A DNA stretch of 42,579 nucleotides from Lactobacillus corticis (lineage in GTDB: Bacteria > Bacillota > Bacilli > Lactobacillales > Lactobacillaceae): assembly GCF_018327645.1 (NCBI RefSeq), contig NZ_BMAY01000014.1, positions 1 to 42,579 on the forward strand. Direction: 5' to 3'. Under the pieces are notes generated by a model that was given only the letters and a program-made list of their open reading frames with translations, did not search any database and was not told the origin of the DNA. How positions within the stretch are numbered: the stretch's first letter is position 1; every line of letters begins with the position of its first letter. Of this stretch, positions 1 to 7,116 are shown piece after piece. The position numbers and the translations under genes were made by a program.

Positions 1-21
1 TCGCCGCGCTTTTTTTAATAT

Positions 22-94
22 TCCGGCTTAGCTCAGTTGGTAGAGCGCGTGACTGTTAATCACGATGTCGTCAGTTCGAGTCTGACAGCCGGAG
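22..94 (+). tRNA. tRNA-Asn (anticodon GTT)
   Basis: A complete 73-nt cloverleaf. The acceptor arms TCCGGCT and AGCCGGA pair, the D stem is GCTC/GAGC, and the anticodon stem CGTGA/TCACG encloses a loop with GTT at 55-57, which reads Asn codons AAC and AAT. The discriminator base is G at 94. The CCA end is not encoded. A strong terminator follows directly, so this is the last gene of a transcript that enters from outside the window. Confidence 0.96.
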
Positions 95-105
95 TAAGGA
101 AGAGG

Positions 106-133
106 GAGTCAAGCAAGGTGCTTGACTCTTTTT
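106..133 (+). terminator. Intrinsic terminator after tRNA-Asn
   Basis: A 10-bp perfect stem (GAGTCAAGCA with TGCTTGACTC, 106-115/119-128) and a 3-nt loop are followed by a run of T. Confidence 0.9.
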
Positions 134-301
134 ATTTTAATCATTTATGAGGCTCAATTGTGATCTAACTGTGACATTAACTTAAGTACTATTCAGAACC
201 AGTGGAAAGATTGCCTATATCAAAGCTTTTCAATTGATTTATAAGAATGAAATTATTGCTACACCATTAATAATATTTTTGACATAAAATGAGAATAAAA
301 A

Positions 302-330
302 TAGACTTCATTTAATTATTGTGGCATAAT
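302..330 (+). promoter_or_regulatory. Probable brnQ promoter
   Basis: A -35-like TAGACT (302-307), a 17-nt spacer and an extended -10 TGG-CATAAT (322-330) lie about 30 nt before the brnQ ribosome site. The rest of the 134-301 stretch is AT-rich and shows no gene. Confidence 0.5.
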
Positions 331-366
331 ATTCCTCAAACGACTTTTAGATCGGAGGAAATTTTA

Positions 367-1764
367 ATGGAAGATGAATTGGAGACGCTCACGGGTGAGC
401 GCAAGCTTTCCAAAAAAGACTACTTTGTAGTCAGCTCTTTATTATTTGGACTATTTTTTGGTGCTGGCAACTTAATTTTTCCTCTACATTTAGGACAAAT
501 TGCAGGACACAATTGGTTGCCAGCCACGGTTGGCTTCCTGATTACGGCCGTAGCATTACCACTGTTTTCAGTTTTAGCAATTGCTTTGACTCATGCTAAA
601 GGGGTTTATGATATTGGCCTGCCAATCGGAGCTTGGTTTGCGCTATTATTTATGACGCTGATTCACCTTACTATTGGGCCCTTCTTCGGTACTCCAAGAA
701 CGGCAACGGTATCCTTTACTGTAGGTATCTCGTCATTTCTACCAGTGCAATATCAACAATTAGGCCTGTTTATTTACTCAGCTTTATTCTTCTTGGCTGC
801 TTTTATCATTTCCTATAATGAAAGTGATATCTTGACCTTAGTTGGTAAGGTGCTGAATCCCGCATTTCTAGTATTGCTGTTCTTGGTGTTTGTGGTCGCA
901 TTTGCCTCACCAATGGGAAAAATGAGCACTGCACCGGCAACGGCCGATTATGCTAAAGCTGGTACTAGTTTTATGAATGGCTTTTTAGAAGGCTATAATA
1001 CGATGGATGCCCTAGCTGGACTAGCTTTTGGGGTTACCGTTGTAACGGCAATTCGGCAGTTAGGTAAGAAAAAAGACAGCGCAGTTGCTTTAGTTACTGC
1101 CAAGTCAGGTACTTTAAGCATGAGCATGGTTGGCTTGATTTATTTGTTGCTAATCCTGGTAGGTGCAATGTCTTTGGGGCGTTTTAAGGCCGCTGCAGAC
1201 GGTGGAACGGCATTCTCACAAATTGTCCAAAGCTATGCTGGAATGTGGGGACAGGCCCTCCTAGCTGCGTTAATCGTGCTTACCTGCTTGACTACCGCAG
1301 TTGGATTGGTAGCAGCCTTTGCCCAAGACTTTAATAAGCATTTCCCTAAGGTAAGTTATCATGTATGGTTGGCTGTTTCTTGTCTGGCTTCATTTACAGT
1401 TGCCAACTTTGGGTTAGAAACAATTATTTCTTGGTCAACTCCATTCCTGATGTTCTTATATCCAATTTCAATTGTGTTGATCATTCTTTCAATTGGAGTT
1501 AAATTCTTCAAAAAGGATCGTATCGTTTACAGCTTTGGCGTCGGCTTCACCGTAATTCCAGCCTTTTTAGACTTAGTTGCAAGTATGCCGACGGTTATCA
1601 GCAAGAGTAGCTTTGGCCTGGCAGTTGTTGATTTTCGCGATAAGCTGCCCCTGGCTACGTATGGGCTAACCTGGTTAGTGCCAATGTTGGTTGGTTTGAT
1701 ACTTGGTTTAGTAGTTAGTTATCTGTATAAACGGTTTAAGAAGCCTGTGGCTGCACAGGGATAA
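367..1764 (+). CDS. brnQ: Branched-chain amino acid carrier, LIVCS family
   Basis: This 465-residue polytopic membrane protein imports Leu/Ile/Val, in this family by coupling to Na+ or H+. The N-terminal FGAGNLIFP motif in the first membrane segment is typical of BrnQ, and about 12 hydrophobic segments follow. ATG 367 is chosen because GGAGG (355-359) sits 7 nt upstream; an in-frame ATG at 319 has no ribosome site and lies at the promoter. The gene stands alone between a promoter at 302-330 and a strong terminator at 1764-1800, with a convergent neighbour. Family assignment is firm; substrate preference within the branched-chain amino acids cannot be read from sequence. Confidence 0.93.
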   Translation: MEDELETLTGERKLSKKDYFVVSSLLFGLFFGAGNLIFPLHLGQIAGHNWLPATVGFLITAVALPLFSVLAIALTHAKGVYDIGLPIGAWFALLFMTLIHLTIGPFFGTPRTATVSFTVGISSFLPVQYQQLGLFIYSALFFLAAFIISYNESDILTLVGKVLNPAFLVLLFLVFVVAFASPMGKMSTAPATADYAKAGTSFMNGFLEGYNTMDALAGLAFGVTVVTAIRQLGKKKDSAVALVTAKSGTLSMSMVGLIYLLLILVGAMSLGRFKAAADGGTAFSQIVQSYAGMWGQALLAALIVLTCLTTAVGLVAAFAQDFNKHFPKVSYHVWLAVSCLASFTVANFGLETIISWSTPFLMFLYPISIVLIILSIGVKFFKKDRIVYSFGVGFTVIPAFLDLVASMPTVISKSSFGLAVVDFRDKLPLATYGLTWLVPMLVGLILGLVVSYLYKRFKKPVAAQG

Positions 1765-1800
1765 AAAAAGACGGGTACGCCTAAGCGTATCCGTCTTTTT
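1764..1800. terminator. Bidirectional terminator between brnQ and the b5-like gene
   Basis: The hairpin GACGGgTACGC / GCGTAtCCGTC has an A run on one side and a T run on the other, so it can end both converging transcripts. Confidence 0.9.
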
Positions 1801-1809
1801 ATGTTGAGC

Positions 1810-2040
1810 TTAACCCTTCAAAGTACCAACTTGTTCAAGCTTAGCTAAGACAGCAGTACCGTGAGGTGAAGACATGATTGCCTTAGTTACATCTTGACCA
1901 GCTACCACGCCGTGGTGTTTGCCACCAACCCAGTGAGCATTGCCAGTTACATCGTAAACCTTGCCTTCAACGGCAACGTAAGCCTTCTTGCCGTTTTCGC
2001 CGTTAAATTCTGCCAATTCTTCTTTAGTAAATTCTTTCAT
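1810..2040 (-). CDS. Small cytochrome b5-like heme/steroid-binding domain protein
   Basis: A 76-residue soluble protein built of a single cytochrome b5-like fold. It opens with FTKEELAEFNG, has the family turn AYVAVEGKVYDVT near residues 21-32, and carries histidines at HW (36-37) and in GGKHHG (about 39-44). These fit a heme-binding pocket, although the classical HPGG motif is replaced by GGKHHG. Nothing marks export or membrane insertion. AAAGGAG precedes the ATG by 7 nt. It is monocistronic. A perfect 17-bp palindrome (2074-2090) lies between promoter and start and points to a repressor. The likely role is binding heme or a related ligand; the true ligand and any electron partner are unknown. 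Confidence 0.82.
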   Translation of the reverse strand: MKEFTKEELAEFNGENGKKAYVAVEGKVYDVTGNAHWVGGKHHGVVAGQDVTKAIMSSPHGTAVLAKLEQVGTLKG

Positions 2041-2073
2041 AAGAAAAACTCCTTTGTTGAGATCAAATAGCTA

Positions 2074-2090
2074 AGTGACACCGTGTCACT
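2074..2090. promoter_or_regulatory. Perfect 17-bp palindromic operator (TetR/HrtR-like)
   Basis: AGTGACAC-C-GTGTCACT is a perfect 8-bp inverted repeat with one central base. It lies just downstream of the -10 of the b5-like gene, where a bound repressor would block transcription. Its TGACACNGTGTCA core matches, from memory, the operator of the heme-sensing TetR repressor HrtR of Lactococcus. Confidence 0.8.
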
Positions 2091-2100
2091 CGATATTCTT

Positions 2101-2128
2101 ATTTTATCATCAACAAAATAAATGTCAC
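2101..2128 (-). promoter_or_regulatory. Promoter of the b5-like gene
   Basis: On the minus strand, -35 GTGACA (2123-2128), a 16-nt spacer and -10 TAAAAT (2101-2106) lie immediately upstream of the palindrome. Confidence 0.6.
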
Positions 2129-2153
2129 GAAAAAAGCTCAAAATTTGAAAAAA

Positions 2154-3014
2154 TTATTGACCTCGCCAACCGGCAATATCCCATGGCTGAAAATCATAAT
2201 TTAGTTTCTTCCCGTAGCATTCCTCGTAAGCGGCCACTTTTTGGGCATAATCCTGCGCGGCTAGTTTGCTTGCTGCCGCATTTACCCCAATTGTCGGGTC
2301 AGGGTAGAGAGTTTTTAAAACGTGGATTACGTAGCGCGTTTCATAGAAATCCGGATAATCTTTTTCTACTTTATCGGTATCTTGAATTTCAATAAAAAGG
2401 GAAATAATCGGCACGTTCAAGCGAGCAGCGTAATAATATGCACCCCGTTGAGGCTTGCGGGGCTTACGGTAATTCCACCACATTTCCTGTTCAGGATAGA
2501 TTAGCACCCAATTATTTTTGACCATTGCGTCTTTGATGTGTTCGGGCATATCGCGTCCGACATAATTAGGCGTCCGTAACAAGGGAATGGTTCCGATATT
2601 ATACATCAGGTAGCTTAAAATTCCCGGCAGTTTTAAGTTGGTATCCTCAATCACGATTGACAGTTTGTGATGAACCTTTTGGGTTAAGTATTTAACGGCT
2701 AGCGCATCGATTTGATTAAAATGGTTGCAAGTAATAATGGCGTGCTGAGGCGCATTTTTAAGCTCGCTAAGTCCTTTAATTCTAGTATCGCGATTAAACT
2801 TACGGGCTAAGATATCCACTATTAAATGTCCAGCTGCATGATTTAGCTTGGTTACTGGTTGGTTTTGCTTGTCCCAGAAATCAGCGACCAATTTACTTCT
2901 TTCAGCCAGGCTCATTTCTGGATCGCCTAGCTCACCTTTGGCTGTGAAGTCTCGTGCGTTTGCAGCCTTTTTAATATTTTCAATTACCGGTTTGCGGTCG
3001 CCGCCAATAATCAT
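2154..3014 (-). CDS. PlsC-like lysophospholipid/glycolipid acyltransferase
   Basis: A 286-residue member of the glycerolipid acyltransferase family, which moves an acyl chain to a hydroxyl of a lipid or sugar acceptor at the membrane. The catalytic HX4D box is NHFNQID (His98, Asp103). The second motif appears as IYPEQ near residues 173-177, in place of the usual FPEGTRS. No clear transmembrane helix is seen. Its ATG overlaps the stop of the upstream GT8 gene by 4 nt, so translation is coupled. It is the last gene of the four-gene minus-strand operon. Only a weak T-rich hairpin near 2130-2150 could end the transcript. The exact acceptor is not readable, but the coupling to glycosyltransferases suggests a glycolipid or acylated glycan. 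Confidence 0.78.
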   Translation of the reverse strand: MIIGGDRKPVIENIKKAANARDFTAKGELGDPEMSLAERSKLVADFWDKQNQPVTKLNHAAGHLIVDILARKFNRDTRIKGLSELKNAPQHAIITCNHFNQIDALAVKYLTQKVHHKLSIVIEDTNLKLPGILSYLMYNIGTIPLLRTPNYVGRDMPEHIKDAMVKNNWVLIYPEQEMWWNYRKPRKPQRGAYYYAARLNVPIISLFIEIQDTDKVEKDYPDFYETRYVIHVLKTLYPDPTIGVNAAASKLAAQDYAQKVAAYEECYGKKLNYDFQPWDIAGWRGQ

Positions 3015-3958
3015 AAAGTTACCTTAATCCGTTTCTTTACATGTGCCCAATTATTAGGGTCTTTAACGACAGAATCTTGTTTTAGCAGCATTTCAGCTAA
3101 TTTTTCCCGATCACGCGCCCGTTGCTGGTCGGTGTAATTATCAAGTTCTGCTTTTAATTCAGGATAAAACTTAGTTTCTTTAGCATTTTCCCAGAAGTAG
3201 TCAAAGTATTGTATATCCTTGAAGTGCCAAGGCTTGAAGAATAAATTGTAGTGAATCAAGCTCGGGTTGGCTAATTCAGGGGTGTGGTCATTTGGCATCG
3301 CATCCCAGGTGGCATCTAGGTGCAAGATTCGGCCTTCACAAATTTCATTCAGATAATCTTGATCAGGAGCGATACAGTCAAAGTGATAAGTTGTCAAAAG
3401 CTCCATGAATTTATCAATAAAGCCTTCATCTCTGAACGCCTTGCAATTTAAAACCAGCATTCCCGAGTTGATATATTGGGAACGATCAATTCCTAAGCTA
3501 TCACTGATGTATGCTTGCATTTCGGGAACGTAGCGAATAGAAGAATCAGCACAAGCAGCAAATAACTTGTCGCCTAGCTCGGTAGCATAAAGTTTAGCAA
3601 TGTCGTCATTTACGATGGTATCGCTGTCGATATATACGGCCTTATCATATTCCTTAAATAGGTCGGGAATAAATAGCCGATAAAAGATGGACATGGTGAA
3701 AAATTCAGCCCGTAAATAGTTTTCCTTGCGATTTTGGATAGGGGCTAATAATTTGTCACTGATTTCAAAGAATTTGACGTGAACGTTCTTGCTGCCTAAT
3801 TCGCTTAGATCTTGGCGATGTTCTGCCGACATATTTTGACTGATGATGGTTACGGTATAATCCTTAGCCGGATCTGCATGCTTTACCAAAGAATGTAAAG
3901 ATACAGCAGCAAAGCGGGTGTAGTCGTCACTAATACAGTAAAAAACTGGTATTGTCAT
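3011..3958 (-). CDS. Family 8 glycosyltransferase
   Basis: A 315-residue GT-A fold retaining glycosyltransferase. It starts with the family signature IPVFYCISDDYTRFAAVSLHSL, which binds the nucleotide sugar, and holds the metal-binding DSD at Asp111-Asp113 in AVYIDSDTIV. A second conserved block, INSGMLVLN, lies near residue 163, and HYNLFFKPWH near 236 supplies the C-terminal His motif. The donor is probably UDP-glucose or UDP-galactose, as in the family. The start overlaps the stop of the preceding GT8 by one base (TAATG). It sits between another GT8 and an acyltransferase, which suggests that they build one product together. Confidence 0.87.
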   Translation of the reverse strand: MTIPVFYCISDDYTRFAAVSLHSLVKHADPAKDYTVTIISQNMSAEHRQDLSELGSKNVHVKFFEISDKLLAPIQNRKENYLRAEFFTMSIFYRLFIPDLFKEYDKAVYIDSDTIVNDDIAKLYATELGDKLFAACADSSIRYVPEMQAYISDSLGIDRSQYINSGMLVLNCKAFRDEGFIDKFMELLTTYHFDCIAPDQDYLNEICEGRILHLDATWDAMPNDHTPELANPSLIHYNLFFKPWHFKDIQYFDYFWENAKETKFYPELKAELDNYTDQQRARDREKLAEMLLKQDSVVKDPNNWAHVKKRIKVTL

Positions 3959-4809
3959 TATTTGTTCCTTTCCATATCTGTTGCATGAAGCTGTGGTTTT
4001 AACCGCAAATATTCCGCTAGCAGTTCATCATATTCATGTAGCTGCAATACGCTATGGACGCGATCAACGTCCCAAGGCTTGACTGTAAGCGTATGAAAGA
4101 CCGGCCGAAACCGGAAGGTGGTAGTAAAATGCTGAATCACAGTATCTGCTTGCAGTCGATACTGCTCATTATATTTACGCGGCCAGATTTTTTTCTTATG
4201 GGCTAACTTGTTTAAAGCAGCTTGATCTGGCAAAAGCATTTTTCTCTGTGCTACCATCTGGCGAATTTTGGCAAAAAGGCCAGTACGCTTTATTTCAGTC
4301 ATATTGAGTAACAAAACGCCTGAATTCACATAATCAAATAAGGTTCGGTTTTTAGGATTGTGGTAAAAAAATCTTCCCCAATAGTCCAGTACGCCGGCAA
4401 ACTCAACGCCAGTCATGGGTTGATTGTAAAACGGGCTTAAATCGCCTCTAACGATGACATCATCATCTAAATACAACAGCCTTTCTGGCAGTTGGGGCAA
4501 TTCGTCAGCATAAAGACGCAGCATTGCGTAAGGAGTAAAGCGGGAAGACATATTGGCTTTTGGGAGTTCTTGGCGAAAAACCTCGGTGCAGTCGATCAAC
4601 TCCACAGTGTCTTGGGGGTTGTGTTTAGCCAGTAAAGACCGGATTAACTGCGCTGCTTGCTTGCTAAAGGGGCGGAAGCTTTTTCCCGATGTCGCAGCAT
4701 ACATCGTTAGAATATACAGATGTAGTTCATCCGTATGCTGCATAAGGGATAGCGTAGCAATAAGCACACCATCTTCAGCATGTGAATCGCCGCAAAAGAG
4801 AATATTCAT
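3958..4809 (-). CDS. Family 8 glycosyltransferase, divergent
   Basis: A 283-residue GT8 protein. The metal motif is DDD (Asp115-Asp117) in LLYLDDDVIV, and VNSGVLLLNM near residue 160 is the second family block. The C-terminal TVKPWD near residue 245 matches the HxKPW element with Thr in place of the first residue. It begins MNILFCGDSHAEDGV, the usual N-terminal beta strand. Together with the next GT8 it may add two successive sugars. A 39-nt gap separates it from the upstream acyltransferase, and its stop overlaps the downstream start. The acceptor is unknown. Confidence 0.84.
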   Translation of the reverse strand: MNILFCGDSHAEDGVLIATLSLMQHTDELHLYILTMYAATSGKSFRPFSKQAAQLIRSLLAKHNPQDTVELIDCTEVFRQELPKANMSSRFTPYAMLRLYADELPQLPERLLYLDDDVIVRGDLSPFYNQPMTGVEFAGVLDYWGRFFYHNPKNRTLFDYVNSGVLLLNMTEIKRTGLFAKIRQMVAQRKMLLPDQAALNKLAHKKKIWPRKYNEQYRLQADTVIQHFTTTFRFRPVFHTLTVKPWDVDRVHSVLQLHEYDELLAEYLRLKPQLHATDMERNK

Positions 4810-4848
4810 ACCTTGTCCTGCCTCCTCGAATATTTGAAAGTGCTAATA

Positions 4849-5601
4849 TCATTTTTGATGATATTGATAATAATTATAAGTGTTTAAGCTGGTTCTTTCT
4901 ACCATTGTATCCGATATTTGTTGATGAAGTTTGGCCTGAGCAGCTTTTTTAGGCAAAGTTGAATCGACCTTAAATGGTCCATCAACGTATATCGTAATCT
5001 TGGGTTTATTACCAAATTTACGGCGTTGATACGTAGTTGTAAAAACAAAGCTAGGAGCTTTGGTCATGACCGGAAAGTGCATGCTGGTCTGGGCAAATGG
5101 TCGAATTTTTGTAAAATAAGGCCACACATGAGCTTCGGGATAAATCATAACAATTCCATGATCGGCAATAACTTGCTTGGTCGCTTTAATTAATTTGGCT
5201 GCCTGTTTTAAATTTTTGCCGACGGGGAGTCCGGCATATGGCACTACAAATTTACCGATAACAGGAATGCCCCAATTTGCCTGGCTGGCAATCACATAAT
5301 ACTTATCGGCAGGTACGGCCAGGAGAGGATTGAGGACGTCGCCTAGGGGCTGGGTATGGTTGGCAAAAATGAAATATCCGCCAGTAGCCGGCAATTTTTC
5401 GCTGCCAATGATCTTTACGTGAGCCCAAGGCTGATATAAGTGAGCCCAGATAACCATCAAATGTCTAACTATTTTAGCCCAGCTTTGCTTCCCGGGACTT
5501 TGAGGTAAAATTTGATAATCATCAGGTAGACTAATATCTTGCTTGGCCGACTTAACAAGGTCGTCGGTCAAATTTTGATAATAAATCTGCTTTTTAGTCA
5601 T
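4849..5601 (-). CDS. PlsC-like acyltransferase, first gene of the glycosyl/acyltransferase operon
   Basis: A 250-residue acyltransferase of the glycerolipid type. GYFIFANHTQPLGD holds the active-site histidine (His82), but the partner aspartate (Asp88) is five residues away instead of four. IYPEAHVW near residue 155 is the second block and resembles the IYPEQEMW block of the other acyltransferase in this operon, so the two may be distant paralogues. A G-rich ribosome site (GGGGGGCG) precedes the ATG. A possible promoter on the minus strand is TTGCTT/AATAAT within 5630-5665. The acceptor lipid is unknown. Confidence 0.75.
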   Translation of the reverse strand: MTKKQIYYQNLTDDLVKSAKQDISLPDDYQILPQSPGKQSWAKIVRHLMVIWAHLYQPWAHVKIIGSEKLPATGGYFIFANHTQPLGDVLNPLLAVPADKYYVIASQANWGIPVIGKFVVPYAGLPVGKNLKQAAKLIKATKQVIADHGIVMIYPEAHVWPYFTKIRPFAQTSMHFPVMTKAPSFVFTTTYQRRKFGNKPKITIYVDGPFKVDSTLPKKAAQAKLHQQISDTMVERTSLNTYNYYQYHQK

Positions 5602-5716
5602 AGTCGCCCCCCTGAAACCAGTATCACTTATTAATTATTGCTTGCTGGGGATGAAAAGCAATCAGCAATTTTAGCAAAAATGTCGAAGAATTTGACAGAT
5701 GTCTTATCTGAGTAAA

Positions 5717-5745
5717 ACAAAAGGCACTGCATCAGCAGTGCCTTT
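5717..5745 (-). terminator. Terminator of tRNA-Lys copy 1
   Basis: The minus-strand hairpin GGCACTGC-TGAT-GCAGTGCC is followed by TTTT. Confidence 0.85.
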
Positions 5746-5751
5746 GAGGTA

Positions 5752-5824
5752 TGGGTGGCCAGGGGATCGAACCCTGGACCCACGGATTAAGAGTCCGTTG
5801 CTCTGCCAGCTGAGCTAGCCACCC
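5752..5824 (-). tRNA. tRNA-Lys (anticodon CTT), copy 1
   Basis: A 73-nt tRNA with acceptor GGGTGGC/GCCACCC, anticodon stem ACGGA/TCCGT and loop CTCTTAA, giving anticodon CTT for Lys AAG codons. The discriminator is A and CCA is not encoded. Its sequence equals those of the two copies upstream, and it has its own promoter and terminator. Confidence 0.96.
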
Positions 5825-5837
5825 ATCAACGTATTTA

Positions 5838-5866
5838 ATGATATTAAAAAAAGAAAGCAAATGCAA
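5838..5866 (-). promoter_or_regulatory. Promoter of tRNA-Lys copy 1
   Basis: On the minus strand, TTGCAT (5861-5866), a 17-nt spacer and TATCAT (5838-5843) lie 13 nt before the tRNA 5' end. Confidence 0.65.
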
Positions 5867-5898
5867 GTTATTTTTGCAAAAAATTAGTTAGAAATAAC

Positions 5899-5929
5899 AA
5901 AAAAGCACCGCTTCCTGCAGTGCCTCTTC
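5899..5929 (-). terminator. Terminator of tRNA-Lys copy 2
   Basis: The minus-strand hairpin GCACTGC-AGGAA-GCGGTGC, with one G-U pair, is followed by TTTTTT. Confidence 0.82.
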
Positions 5930-5932
5930 AAA

Positions 5933-6005
5933 TGGGTGGCCAGGGGATCGAACCCTGGACCCACGGATTAAGAGTCCGTTGCTCTGCCAGCTGAGCTAGC
6001 CACCC
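5933..6005 (-). tRNA. tRNA-Lys (anticodon CTT), copy 2
   Basis: This copy is identical over all 73 positions to the neighbouring copies. Its own terminator and promoter flank it, so it is not co-transcribed by design with the others. Confidence 0.96.
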
Positions 6006-6037
6006 ATATTCCTATCAGCTTGGGCTGACAATTAAGT

Positions 6038-6066
6038 ATATTACCAGTTGTGTTTGAGTTTGGCAA
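6038..6066 (-). promoter_or_regulatory. Promoter of tRNA-Lys copy 2
   Basis: On the minus strand, TTGCCA (6061-6066), 17 nt and TAATAT (6038-6043). Confidence 0.65.
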
Positions 6067-6107
6067 GCATTTTTGAAGAAAAAATATTTTTTTCTTCAAA
6101 ACAAGCA

Positions 6108-6140
6108 AAAAAGCACCGCATCCCGCAGTGCTTCTTCAAA
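6108..6140 (-). terminator. Terminator of tRNA-Lys copy 3
   Basis: The minus-strand hairpin GCACTGC-GGGAT-GCGGTGC is followed by TTTTTT; it is a near copy of the terminator of copy 2. Confidence 0.82.
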
Positions 6141-6142
6141 AA

Positions 6143-6215
6143 TGGGTGGCCAGGGGATCGAACCCTGGACCCACGGATTAAGAGTCCGTTGCTCTGCCAG
6201 CTGAGCTAGCCACCC
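6143..6215 (-). tRNA. tRNA-Lys (anticodon CTT), copy 3
   Basis: The third identical tRNA-Lys(CTT), nearest to walR and divergent from it. The anticodon loop is CTCTTAA. Confidence 0.96.
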
Positions 6216-6236
6216 AAGTTTTAAACGACTTGAATA

Positions 6237-6265
6237 ATTATGCTACTTAATCATAGGAAAATCAA
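6237..6265 (-). promoter_or_regulatory. Promoter of tRNA-Lys copy 3
   Basis: On the minus strand, TTGATT (6260-6265), 17 nt and CATAAT (6237-6242). Confidence 0.65.
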
Positions 6266-6294
6266 GCTATTTTTTAACAATTTTGTGTCAAAGT

Positions 6295-6323
6295 TTGGAC
6301 TAGTTGGAAAAATCCTATATAAT
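6295..6323 (+). promoter_or_regulatory. walR promoter
   Basis: TTGGAC (6295-6300), a 17-nt spacer and a perfect TATAAT (6318-6323) lie just before the AAGGAGG of walR. Confidence 0.8.
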
Positions 6324-6349
6324 AGTTGAAGACAAGGAGGCTGTACTCG

Positions 6350-7066
6350 ATGTCCAAAAAAATTCTCGTCGTCGATGATGAGAAGCCAATTTCCGATATT
6401 ATCAAATTTAATTTGACTAAGGAAGGCTTCGACGTCGACACTGCCTATGATGGCGAAGAAGCTGTTAAAAAAGTAGAAGAATACGATCCAGATTTGATGA
6501 TTTTGGATTTGATGCTACCGAAAAAAGATGGGTTAGAGGTTGCGCGGGAAGTTCGCCAAACTCATGACATGCCCATTATTATGGTAACGGCTAAAGATAC
6601 TGAAATTGATAAGGTCTTAGGATTGGAAATGGGAGCTGACGACTATGTCACTAAGCCATTTTCTAATCGTGAACTGGTTGCCCGCGTTAAAGCAAATTTG
6701 CGTCGACGCGACATTGTTAAGAAGGCGGAGAGCCAGAATCAAGAGGCTGCTGATAAGAGTATTCAGATCGGCAATTTAACGATTATGCCAGAGGCATATA
6801 TTGTTGAAAAAGATAGTAAGAAGATTGAATTAACCCATAGGGAATTCGAATTGCTTTATTATTTAGCCCAACACATGGGACAAGTAATGACCAGAGAGCA
6901 TTTGTTGCAAACAGTTTGGGGTTACGATTACTTCGGTGATGTGCGAACGGTTGACGTAACGGTACACCGTTTACGGGAGAAGATCGAAGATAATCCAATT
7001 CAACCAAAGATTTTAGTAACTCGTCGTGGCGTCGGCTACTATGTAAAACAGCCAACGGAAGACTAA
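6350..7066 (+). CDS. walR: Essential two-component response regulator WalR (YycF)
   Basis: A 238-residue OmpR/PhoB-class regulator that controls cell-wall hydrolase and wall-metabolism genes in low-GC Gram-positives. The receiver domain spans residues 4-116, with the acidic pair Asp9-Asp10, phospho-acceptor Asp53 in [10 protein letters not shown], Thr in MVTAKD and the conserved Lys in TKPFSNREL. The winged-helix DNA-binding domain covers about 135-232 and ends [10 protein letters not shown]. The ATG at 6350 follows AAGGAGG (6334-6340) by 9 nt; an earlier in-frame ATG at 6326 lacks a site. A terminator-like hairpin separates it from walK. Confidence 0.97.
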   Translation: MSKKILVVDDEKPISDIIKFNLTKEGFDVDTAYDGEEAVKKVEEYDPDLMILDLMLPKKDGLEVAREVRQTHDMPIIMVTAKDTEIDKVLGLEMGADDYVTKPFSNRELVARVKANLRRRDIVKKAESQNQEAADKSIQIGNLTIMPEAYIVEKDSKKIELTHREFELLYYLAQHMGQVMTREHLLQTVWGYDYFGDVRTVDVTVHRLREKIEDNPIQPKILVTRRGVGYYVKQPTED

Positions 7067-7068
7067 TG

Positions 7069-7099
7069 AAGAAAGCCGCAGCGCGTGGCTTTCTTTTTT
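7069..7099 (+). terminator. Terminator-like hairpin between walR and walK
   Basis: A 9-bp stem (AAGAAAGCC/GGCTTTCTT, 7069-7077/7087-7095) and a 9-nt loop are followed by T to 7099. It lies inside the operon and no obvious promoter follows it, so it may attenuate walK. Confidence 0.75.
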
Positions 7100-7116
7100 G
7101 TTATGAATGAAATTCA

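Noticed and set aside
5717..6215. Three evenly spaced near-identical blocks that look like a repeat array
   Set aside because: Each block is a full tRNA-Lys with acceptor, D and anticodon stems; unit length (about 180-210 bp) and content do not fit CRISPR.
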